43,403 nt of DNA from Hydrocarboniphaga sp. (GTDB lineage Bacteria > Pseudomonadota > Gammaproteobacteria > Nevskiales > Nevskiaceae): positions 1-43,403 of the forward strand of contig NZ_JAQGNT010000041.1 of the NCBI RefSeq assembly GCF_028291725.1, given 5' to 3'. The first letter of the stretch is position 1, and each line of letters begins with the position of its first letter. Shown piece after piece: positions 1 to 6,653 of the stretch. The notes beneath the pieces are model-generated. The model was not told where the DNA came from and did not search any database. It worked only from the letters and a program-made list of their open reading frames with translations. The translations under genes were made by a program, and so were the position numbers.

Positions 1-148
1 TGGGGCCAGCCCTTCGGGTTGCCGCCAAAGAGACGGCCATGCCGCGTTGCTCGTCGTCACCATAGTCACCACTATGCCTCCTCCTCGCGCCTTGCCTGGC
101 CGTCTCTTTGGCGGCAACGCAGCGATCGATTCAATGTCAACAGGCCCT
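1..148. mobile_element. Right part of structured 270-bp element (copy B)
   Basis: This is the right part of an element whose left part closes the window at 43228-43403; bases 1-55 repeat 43349-43403 exactly. Visible parts are a 21-nt arm at 18-38 that pairs perfectly with 98-118, a 59-nt loop at 39-97, and a terminal inverted repeat at 118-148 that is the reverse complement of 43228-43258 with one mismatch. The complete copy at 3892-4162 has the same order of parts and the same 59-nt loop length. No transposase is encoded, so it would be non-autonomous. It ends five bases before the start codon of the next gene. Confidence 0.65.
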
Positions 149-153
149 AAAGA

Positions 154-765
154 ATGAACCGTCAAGCCGAAAACATCGCAGGCACTACCGACACCGGATT
201 GCGGCGCGTCGTCGCGATCGTGGCGCTGCTGAATCTGGCTTATTTTGGCCTGGAATTCGTGGTGGCTCTGGCGATCGGATCGGTGTCGCTGTTCGCCGAC
301 AGCGCGGATTTCTTCGAGGACGCCGCAGTCAATTTCCTGATCTTCATGGCTCTGGCATGGACGGCCGCGCGGCGCGCGCGGGTGGGGATGGCGCTGGCAG
401 GGATCCTGCTGCTGCCGGCTGTGGCCTTCGTCTGGGCGCTTTGGAGCAAGTTCAATGCGCCGCTGCCGCCGGCACCGATGCCGCTGACGATCACCGGACT
501 GGGCGCTCTGGTGGTCAATCTGTGCTGCGCTTTCCTGCTGGCGCGCTACCGGCGCCACAGCGGCAGCCTGACCAAGGCGGCGTTCCTGTCGGCCCGCAAC
601 GACGCCTACGCCAATATCGCCATCATCGGCGCGGGACTGGTGACTGCGGTGCACGCATCGGTCTGGCCCGATGTCGTAGTCGGTCTGGGCATCGCCTCGA
701 TGAACGTCGATGCCGCCGCGGAGGTGTGGAGCGCGGCACGCAGCGAACGCCAGGCGCACAGCTGA
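154..765 (+). CDS. Short CDF-type cation transporter (membrane domain only)
   Basis: A 203-residue membrane protein with about six hydrophobic segments (near residues 18-43, 55-72, 78-98, 111-131, 143-166 and 170-185). Segment 2 carries D52-x3-D56, the position of the metal-binding aspartates of cation diffusion facilitators (zinc, cobalt or cadmium exchanged for protons across the inner membrane). In segment 5 the usual HxxxD reads D150-x3-N154, so metal choice or activity may differ. The C-terminal cytoplasmic domain of ordinary CDF proteins (about 300 residues) is absent. The ATG lies only five bases after the end of the structured element and has no clear ribosome binding site, so its own promoter may have been lost or replaced. 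NhaA follows 50 bases downstream. Family assignment is good; the substrate is not known. Confidence 0.75.
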   Translation: MNRQAENIAGTTDTGLRRVVAIVALLNLAYFGLEFVVALAIGSVSLFADSADFFEDAAVNFLIFMALAWTAARRARVGMALAGILLLPAVAFVWALWSKFNAPLPPAPMPLTITGLGALVVNLCCAFLLARYRRHSGSLTKAAFLSARNDAYANIAIIGAGLVTAVHASVWPDVVVGLGIASMNVDAAAEVWSAARSERQAHS

Positions 766-815
766 ATCCGCTAGGCTTGACCCGACCGGCCGCGTGCCTA
801 GCTTCGCTACCCTGA

Positions 816-2009
816 ATGACGATGAACCAGAAGAACGCCGCCGAGCAAGGCACGCCCCGATCCTTTATCCGCGACTTTCTGCAACAGGAGTCCTCGGCCG
901 GCATCCTGCTGATGGGGGTCGCGGCGCTGGCTTTGCTGGTGGCGAACTCGCCTTTGGGTCCTGCCTATTTCGAGATTCAGCACGCCACGGTCGGTGGGCT
1001 CAGCGTATTGCACTGGATCAACGATGCGCTGATGGCGCTGTTCTTTCTGCTCGTGGGCCTGGAGATCAAGCGGGAATTGCTCGAAGGGCAGCTCTCCTCC
1101 TGGCCGCAGCGCGTATTGCCCGGCGTGGCGGCGCTTGGAGGCATGGCCGTTCCGGCGCTGATCTATGTCTGCTTCAGCCAGGGCAAGGCGGAAGCCCTGC
1201 GCGGCTGGGCGGTGCCGATGGCCACCGACATCGCGTTCGCGCTGGGCGTGCTGGCGCTGCTGGGGCCGCGGGTGCCGGCCTCGCTGAAGATATTCCTGAC
1301 GGCGCTGGCGATCATCGATGACCTGGGCGCGGTGGTCGTCATCGCCCTGTTCTACACCAGCGAGCTGTCGCTGCCGTTCCTGGGGCTGGCCGCAGTCGCG
1401 ATCCTGGTGCTGGTCGCCATGAACCTGCTCGGTATCAAGCGCCTTTCGCTGTATCTGGCGGTCGGCGCCGTGCTTTGGTTCTTCGTGCTGAAATCGGGCA
1501 TCCACGCGACCCTGGCCGGCGTTGCGCTGGCGTTGACGATTCCGCTGCGCTCATCCGGCAGCAGCGCCGAGGCGAACTCGGCTCCGCTGCTGCGTCTGGA
1601 GCACGGCCTGCATTACTGGGTCGCGTTCCTGATCATCCCGATCTTCGGTTTTGCCAATGCCGGCGTGGCGTTCACCGGCATGAGTCCGCGCGATCTGCTG
1701 GAGCCGGTGCCGCTGGGAATCGCCGCCGGCCTGTTCGCCGGAAAGCAGATCGGTGTGTTCGGCTTCTGCTGGCTCGCGATACGCAGCGGGCTGGCACAGC
1801 TGCCGGCCGATTCGAGCTGGTTGCAGCTTTACGGCATCGCCCTGCTATGCGGCATCGGCTTTACGATGAGCCTGTTCATCGGCGCGCTCGGCTTCGCCGG
1901 CTTGCCGCATCTGGCGGATGAAACCAAGGTCGGCGTGCTCGCTGGGTCGGTGTTGTCGGCGCTGGCCGGTGCGGTGCTGCTCCGGTGGACGGTCCGTAGG
2001 TTGGGGTGA
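816..2009 (+). CDS. nhaA: Na+/H+ antiporter NhaA
   Basis: A 397-residue inner-membrane sodium/proton antiporter used in sodium and alkaline pH tolerance. The family hallmarks are present: the [14 protein letters not shown] stretch and the [17 protein letters not shown] segment with the paired ion-binding aspartates D168-D169. There are about twelve hydrophobic segments and the length is normal. The reading frame runs into the repeat at 1996-2073, which supplies the last residues (R-R-L-G) and the TGA stop. The second in-frame ATG (822) is an alternative start. Confidence 0.95.
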   Translation: MTMNQKNAAEQGTPRSFIRDFLQQESSAGILLMGVAALALLVANSPLGPAYFEIQHATVGGLSVLHWINDALMALFFLLVGLEIKRELLEGQLSSWPQRVLPGVAALGGMAVPALIYVCFSQGKAEALRGWAVPMATDIAFALGVLALLGPRVPASLKIFLTALAIIDDLGAVVVIALFYTSELSLPFLGLAAVAILVLVAMNLLGIKRLSLYLAVGAVLWFFVLKSGIHATLAGVALALTIPLRSSGSSAEANSAPLLRLEHGLHYWVAFLIIPIFGFANAGVAFTGMSPRDLLEPVPLGIAAGLFAGKQIGVFGFCWLAIRSGLAQLPADSSWLQLYGIALLCGIGFTMSLFIGALGFAGLPHLADETKVGVLAGSVLSALAGAVLLRWTVRRLG

Positions 2010-2073
2010 GCGCAGCGAACCCCAACATCAGCGCGGACGAATGTTGGGGTTCGCTGCGCTCACCCCAACCTAC
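1996..2073. repeat. GTAG dyad, family 2 (GTAGGTTGGGG type)
   Basis: Two inverted arms that start with GTAGGTTGGGGTGAGCGCAG and end with the complementary CCCCAACCTAC, separated by a short variable loop. The same family is at 14672-14760 and 28817-28905, with a single arm at 19368-19397. Such dyads match the general form of GTAG-class REP pairs spread by RAYT transposases. This copy separates the convergent nhaA and ggt genes and contains the nhaA stop codon. Confidence 0.9.
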
Positions 2074-2085
2074 AAACAGTGCCCG

Positions 2086-3831
2086 TCAGTAACCCGCGGC
2101 CTGACCGTCCTTGCGTGACTCCGACGCCCCGTAATACACGCCGCTGACCGGGTCGCGCAGGATCGCCTGGTAGCCGCCGTATTCGCCGATGCCCCAGCCG
2201 ACGGCATGGCCGCGGCCGCGCAGCTCGCGCACGCTTTCCAGCGGGAACCCGGACTCCAGGAACACTTCGCCGCCATCGGCCATGACTTCGCCGGTCGGCT
2301 CGCTGGAGCCGGTGTGGTAGATGCGCGGCGCGTCGCCGGCTTCCTGCAGGTTCATGCCGAAGTCGATCAGGTTGTTCAGGATCTGGACATGGCCCTGCGG
2401 CTGCATGTCGCCGCCCATCACGCCGAAGCTCAACCAAGGCTTGCCGTGACTGGTGACGAAGGCCGGGATGATGGTCTGGAACGGGCGCTTGCCCGGCGCG
2501 TAGGTGTTGGCTTCGCCCTCTTTAAGCGAGAACATCTCGCCGCGGTCCTGCAGGATGAAGCCCAGGCCCGGTGGCGCCATGCCCGAGCCCATGCCGCGGT
2601 AGTTGGACTGGATCAGCGACACCATCATGCCGCTGCTGTCGGCGGTGGTGAGATAGATCGTGTCGCCCTGGTACAGCGCCGGGTTGCCGGCGTCGTAGCG
2701 CTTGGCGGCCTTCGGGCCGACCAGCTTGCGGCGCTCGTTGGCGTAGTCCTTGGAGATCAGGCCGGCCAGCGGCAGCTGGGCGAACGCCGGATCGGCGTAG
2801 TACCTGGCGCGATCCTCGAACGCCAGTTTCTTGGTCTCGATAAACGCGTGCAGATGCTCGGCGCTGCCGAAGCCCATCGCCTTCAGGTCGTATCCTTCGA
2901 GCAGGTTGAGCATCTGCAGCGCGGTCAGGCCCTGGCTGTTCGGCGGCAGTTCCCAGACGTCGTAGCCGCGGTAGTTGGTTGATATCGGCGCTACCCATTC
3001 GCTTTTGTGCGCGGCGAGATCCTCATAGGACAGATAGCCGCCCTGGGCCTTGATGTACGCATCGATGGTCTTCGCGATGTCGCCTTTGTAGAACGCGTCG
3101 CGGCCGCCCTTGGCCACGATCTCCAGCGTGTTGGCGAGGTTCGGGTTCTTCCAGATCTCGCCCTTGCGCGGCGCGTGGCCGTCGTGCGTGAACTGCTCCA
3201 GGAAGCCCGGATACATCGCCATCAGCGGCACCGTGCGATCCCAGTAGTAGGCGATCAGCTCGGTCATCGGGAAGCCGTCGCGGGCGTAGCCGATCGCCGG
3301 CGCCAGCAGCTTCTTCATCGGCAGCTTGCCGAATTTGCGGTGCAGTTCGAACCAGCCGTCGACGCAGCCCGGCACGCTGACCGGCAGCGGACCGCGCGGC
3401 GGGATGTGCGTCAGGCCGCGCTTCTGCAATTCCGCCAGCGTCAGCGACTTCGGCGAGCGGCCGCTGGCATTGAGGCCGTACAGCTTCGAGGTCTTCGGGT
3501 CCCAGACGATCGCGAACAGGTCGCCGCCCATGCCACTGCCGGTCGGCTCCATCAGGCCGAGCGCGGCGTCGGCCGCAATCGCCGCGTCGACTGCGCTGCC
3601 GCCAGCCTTGAGCACGTCGAGCGCGATCTGCGTGACCAGCGGCTGGCTGGTCGCGGCCATGCCGTGGGTCGCGATGACTTCGGATCGCGTGGCGAAGGCG
3701 CGGCCGGTGACGCGGTCGGCGGCACCGGCGTTGCCGACGGCCAGCAGGGAGGCGGCGATCGCCAGCCCCCATCGCACCGCAGAAAGAGGCTCTGCCGGGC
3801 GAATCCTGGAACCACTGTTATTTTTTAGCAT
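2086..3831 (-). CDS. ggt: Gamma-glutamyltransferase
   Basis: A 581-residue periplasmic enzyme that hydrolyses or transfers the gamma-glutamyl group of glutathione and related peptides. An N-terminal signal segment (WGLAIAASLLAVGNAGA) is followed by the Ntn-hydrolase fold. The proenzyme is cleaved before a catalytic threonine; here the candidate is in YLTTADSSGMM, followed by the family's glycine-rich MGSGMAPPG region and a late GVMGGDMQPQGH motif. The ATG at 3831 was chosen because upstream codons run into the structured element at 3892-4162 and would place about 80 unrelated residues before the signal peptide. Only about 60 bases remain between this start and the element for a promoter. It converges with nhaA and diverges from the MbnP-like gene. 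Confidence 0.93.
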   Translation of the reverse strand: MLKNNSGSRIRPAEPLSAVRWGLAIAASLLAVGNAGAADRVTGRAFATRSEVIATHGMAATSQPLVTQIALDVLKAGGSAVDAAIAADAALGLMEPTGSGMGGDLFAIVWDPKTSKLYGLNASGRSPKSLTLAELQKRGLTHIPPRGPLPVSVPGCVDGWFELHRKFGKLPMKKLLAPAIGYARDGFPMTELIAYYWDRTVPLMAMYPGFLEQFTHDGHAPRKGEIWKNPNLANTLEIVAKGGRDAFYKGDIAKTIDAYIKAQGGYLSYEDLAAHKSEWVAPISTNYRGYDVWELPPNSQGLTALQMLNLLEGYDLKAMGFGSAEHLHAFIETKKLAFEDRARYYADPAFAQLPLAGLISKDYANERRKLVGPKAAKRYDAGNPALYQGDTIYLTTADSSGMMVSLIQSNYRGMGSGMAPPGLGFILQDRGEMFSLKEGEANTYAPGKRPFQTIIPAFVTSHGKPWLSFGVMGGDMQPQGHVQILNNLIDFGMNLQEAGDAPRIYHTGSSEPTGEVMADGGEVFLESGFPLESVRELRGRGHAVGWGIGEYGGYQAILRDPVSGVYYGASESRKDGQAAGY

Positions 3832-3891
3832 AAGAGTAAGGCTAAATATTCCTTCGCAGGTCGGTAGCGCTTCCTTAGATTCGCCGCACTT

Positions 3892-4162
3892 AAGGAACCT
3901 CTGATGAAGTCCCGCGCGCCCGCGAAGGCGCCGGATGGGGCGCAGTGCAAGGAACGAGTGACGAAGTGTATTGGACATACAGGAGGAACGAGTGACGCCG
4001 CAATGCACCCCATCCGGCGCCTTCCCTTCGGGTTGCCCCGGAAATGACGCCATGCGGCGTTGCTCGCCGCTTATTTGCAATGAGCAAACCGCGCGGCTCG
4101 CGCCTTGCCTGGCGTCATTTCCGGGGCAACGCGGGCGCGCGGGACTTCATCAGAGGTTCCCT
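3892..4162. mobile_element. Complete structured 271-bp element (copy A)
   Basis: A non-coding element with 32-bp terminal inverted repeats (3892-3923 and 4131-4162, one mismatch). Inside are a 25-bp stem (3924-3948 with 4000-4024) enclosing a small hairpin with loop TGGAC (3967-3981), a CCCTTCGGG tetraloop-type turn (about 4024-4032), and a perfect 20-bp stem (4032-4051 with 4111-4130) enclosing a 59-nt loop that holds a further hairpin with arms TTTGC and GCAAA. Copy B at the window ends has the same plan with different stem sequences. The flanks read TTAA on the left and CTAA on the right, compatible with a YTAR-type target, but this is only suggestive. It fills the gap between ggt and the MbnP-like gene. 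Confidence 0.75.
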
Positions 4163-4177
4163 AAGAGGCAAGAACGC

Positions 4178-5002
4178 ATGGCTGCGGCATATGGACCGCT
4201 GGGCTCGCCTGGGCGAGGGCGCTTGGCCGCCTACCTGACACTCGCGGCAGCCTTGTCGCTGGGCCTGGCCGCGTGCAACGGCGGCAATGCGACGCAGCCG
4301 CTGCACGTGGAGATCAGCCACGTCGTCGGCGAGCAGCCGTTGCAGCTGGGCAGCGATTATGCACTGGCCGACGGCGATCACTTGAGCATCGACAAGCTGC
4401 GCTATTACCTGAGCAATTTCCGGCTGCGCCGACACGACGGCAGCTGGTCGGCCGGCGAGCGCAGTGAGCGGGATGCGCGTGCCTATTTTCTGGTCGACGA
4501 ATCGCAGCCGGGCTCCAAGACCCTCAGCGTCGACGGTTTCGCGGCTGGCGACTACGAGGGCCTCGAATTCCTGATCGGCGTGGACGCCGCGCGCAACGCG
4601 GCCGGCGCCCAGACCGGAGCGCTCGATCCGGAACACGGCATGTTCTGGACCTGGAACACCGGCTACATCTTCTTCAAGCTCGAAGGCCATTCGCCGCAGT
4701 CGACCGCCACCGGGCACAGCCTGAGCTACCACATCGGCGGCAGCCGCGAGCCGGCCAACAACGCGCGCACGGTTTATCTGCCGCTGGGCACCAAGCCGCT
4801 GAAGCTGGCCGCCGAGTTGACGTCGACCGTGCACCTGCACGCGGACATCGCCGCGCTATTCCAGTCGCCATCCCAGTCGCCCGATGCACTGTCGATTGCC
4901 GAGCACGCCAACATCATGGATCCGGCCGGCGGCAAGCTCGTCGCCGACCGCTACGCCGAACTGTTCCGGGTCGATCACGTGCATCACGAGCCACGGCACT
5001 GA
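4178..5002 (+). CDS. mbnP: MbnP-like periplasmic copper-binding lipoprotein
   Basis: A 274-residue protein with a lipoprotein signal (LAAC, lipid-anchored Cys33). The rest resembles the MbnP family, including the HGMFWTWNTGYIFFKLEG block. In the studied MbnP/MbnH pair a tryptophan is oxidised to kynurenine by the di-heme partner and takes part in copper binding; W157 or W159 are the candidates here. There are no internal cysteines, so it is not the four-Cys variant of the family. The C terminus is histidine-rich (VDHVHHEPRH). The ATG at 4178 follows AGAGGCAAGAAC, 16 bases after the structured element; earlier codons would translate the element. The partner gene starts nine bases downstream. 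The family call is fairly strong; the copper role is inferred from the family. Confidence 0.8.
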   Translation: MAAAYGPLGSPGRGRLAAYLTLAAALSLGLAACNGGNATQPLHVEISHVVGEQPLQLGSDYALADGDHLSIDKLRYYLSNFRLRRHDGSWSAGERSERDARAYFLVDESQPGSKTLSVDGFAAGDYEGLEFLIGVDAARNAAGAQTGALDPEHGMFWTWNTGYIFFKLEGHSPQSTATGHSLSYHIGGSREPANNARTVYLPLGTKPLKLAAELTSTVHLHADIAALFQSPSQSPDALSIAEHANIMDPAGGKLVADRYAELFRVDHVHHEPRH

Positions 5003-5011
5003 CGGCGGTGC

Positions 5012-6082
5012 ATGCGCCCCATCATTCGACCCATTCGACCGCGTGAGTGCTTCGTCGCCGTCACGGCCCTGCTCGCGCTGGCGGTCGGCCTGTGGGCGAC
5101 GCCGCTCGCGGCCTGGTTCGATCAGCAGCGCACGCCGCGGCTGAGCACGCCGTCGGGCTGGCCATCGCCGGTCTACGACGCCGGCCAGAACCCGGTGACG
5201 AAGGCGGGCTTCGAGCTGGGCCGCCGCCTGTTCTACGACACGCGCCTGTCCAAGGACGGCACGATCGCCTGCGCCAGCTGCCATCAGCAGTTCGCCGGCT
5301 TCGCGCATTACGATCACCGCGTCAGTCACGGGCTCAACGGCGCCAACGGCACACGCAACGCGCCGGGTCTGGCCAACCTGGCCTGGCAGCGCGATTTCAT
5401 GTGGGATGGGGGCATCGTGCATCTGGAATTGCAGCCGCTGGCGCCGCTGACCAATCCGGTCGAGATGGGCGAGACGCTGGCCCGCGTGCTGGCCAAGCTG
5501 CGCAGCGACGCCAGTTACAAAGCCGATTTCGAGCGCGCGTTCGGCCCGGTGGATGCTGGTGGGCAGGTGGTCGATTCGCAGCGTTTGCTATACGCGCTGA
5601 GCCAGTTCCTGGTGACGATGATTTCCGCCGACTCGCGCTACGACCGCCATGTCGCCGGCCGCGAGACATTCAGCACAGAAGAAGAGCGCGGCCTTGCCAG
5701 CTTTCGCGAGCATTGCGCGTCCTGCCACCAGGAGCCGCTGTTCACCGATCACGCCTATCGCAGCGACGGCGTCGTCAACGACGACATCGGCCGCGCGCTG
5801 ATCACCGGCAAACCCGAGGACCGCGGCCTGTTCCGCGTGCCGAGCCTGCGCAATGTCGCGCTGACGGCCCCGTACATGCACGACGGGCGCTTCGATACCT
5901 TGGAGCAGGTGATCCAGCATTACCGCGGCGGCATTGCGCCGGCTGCGCTCAACGATCCGAAACTGCGGCAGGCCGCCTCGCTTAGCGATGCCGACGCCGC
6001 CGACCTGCTGGCCTTTCTCCAAACCCTGAGCGATGAGCGCTTCGTCCATGACCGACGTTTTGCCGAAGCAGCGGCGCATTAG
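5012..6082 (+). CDS. mbnH: MbnH-like di-heme cytochrome c peroxidase family enzyme
   Basis: A 356-residue secreted protein with an N-terminal hydrophobic segment and two c-type heme sites, CASCH at 87-91 and at 235-239. It has the bacterial CcpA/MauG/MbnH layout, with GRRLFYDTRLSKDGTIAC before heme 1 and the RVPSLRNVALTAPYMHDGR block after heme 2. Members that pair with MbnP form a high-valent di-heme state and oxidise a tryptophan in the partner. The tight coupling to the MbnP-like gene is the main reason for preferring MbnH over a plain peroxidase. The stop is followed by a dyad repeat at 6088-6150. Confidence 0.83.
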   Translation: MRPIIRPIRPRECFVAVTALLALAVGLWATPLAAWFDQQRTPRLSTPSGWPSPVYDAGQNPVTKAGFELGRRLFYDTRLSKDGTIACASCHQQFAGFAHYDHRVSHGLNGANGTRNAPGLANLAWQRDFMWDGGIVHLELQPLAPLTNPVEMGETLARVLAKLRSDASYKADFERAFGPVDAGGQVVDSQRLLYALSQFLVTMISADSRYDRHVAGRETFSTEEERGLASFREHCASCHQEPLFTDHAYRSDGVVNDDIGRALITGKPEDRGLFRVPSLRNVALTAPYMHDGRFDTLEQVIQHYRGGIAPAALNDPKLRQAASLSDADAADLLAFLQTLSDERFVHDRRFAEAAAH

Positions 6083-6087
6083 TACCG

Positions 6088-6150
6088 ATGTCGGGCTGAA
6101 GCCCGACCTGCCGATGGTGGATCGGGCCGGTCGGGCTTCAGCCCGATATG
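6088..6150. repeat. Dyad repeat with arms GTCGGGCTGAAGCCCGAC
   Basis: Two 18-bp arms (6090-6107 and 6130-6147), each itself nearly palindromic, around a 22-nt loop. It begins six bases after the mbnH stop and overlaps the most credible 5' end of the next reading frame, so part of it is probably translated. Confidence 0.8.
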
Positions 6151-6653
6151 CCCTGTGCATGGCGATCCTGGCCATGTTGCTGGCGGCACCGGCTCGTGCT
6201 CACGAAGGGCATGACGACCACGCGCCGGCAGCCGCAATCACGCCGCAGACGCCGCGGCTCAGCTATCAGTCGGAGCGCATCGAGTCGGTTGCGCTGATCG
6301 ACGCGCAGGGTCTGGTCGTGTGGGTTGATGACTTTGCCAGCAATCGCCCGCTTTCCGGTCTCGCCGTCAGCGCGCGCATTGGCAGTGGCGCCGTGCAGGC
6401 GCAGGAAGCTGAGGCCGGCACCTATCGCGTGCCGCTGGATCTGCTCGGCGAGCCGAATCAGCCCGACATCAGCCTGAGCCTGCGCGGCAAGGACTGGGAA
6501 GAGCATTACGACGGCCATCTGTCGCGTCCGCACGACGGTAGCGCGCGGACGATCGAGCCCTATTCGAAATTGACGCTGGCCATCGCGGTGCTGCTGGCGA
6601 TCGTGTTGGCCGTGATCACATTCCTGGCCTGGCGCCGCCGACCGCGCGCATGA
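6114..6653 (+). CDS. Small His-rich secreted protein with C-terminal membrane anchor
   Basis: About 179 residues. A signal-like hydrophobic stretch (ALCMAILAMLLAAPARA) is followed at the predicted mature end by HEGHDDH, a likely metal ligand cluster, then a beta-rich domain of about 90 residues, and finally a membrane segment (LTLAIAVLLAIVLAVITFLAW) with a basic tail. I do not recognise the family. The start is uncertain: the frame is open from 6033, overlapping mbnH, while the ATG at 6159 gives a signal without any positive charge. The ATG at 6114 adds the arginines a signal needs but lies in the loop of the dyad repeat, so the N-terminus would come partly from the repeat. It overlaps the RND gene by four bases (ATGA), which implies one transcript and a shared role in metal transport. 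Confidence 0.65.
   Translation: MVDRAGRASARYALCMAILAMLLAAPARAHEGHDDHAPAAAITPQTPRLSYQSERIESVALIDAQGLVVWVDDFASNRPLSGLAVSARIGSGAVQAQEAEAGTYRVPLDLLGEPNQPDISLSLRGKDWEEHYDGHLSRPHDGSARTIEPYSKLTLAIAVLLAIVLAVITFLAWRRRPRA

Noticed and set aside
2206-3828. Plus-strand open frames opposite ggt
   Set aside because: They run antisense to a complete gamma-glutamyltransferase with a signal peptide and catalytic motif.
3892-4162. Integron attC site or intact insertion sequence
   Set aside because: No GTTRRRY-type core, no integrase and no transposase; the inverted ends and two-stem plan fit a non-autonomous element better.
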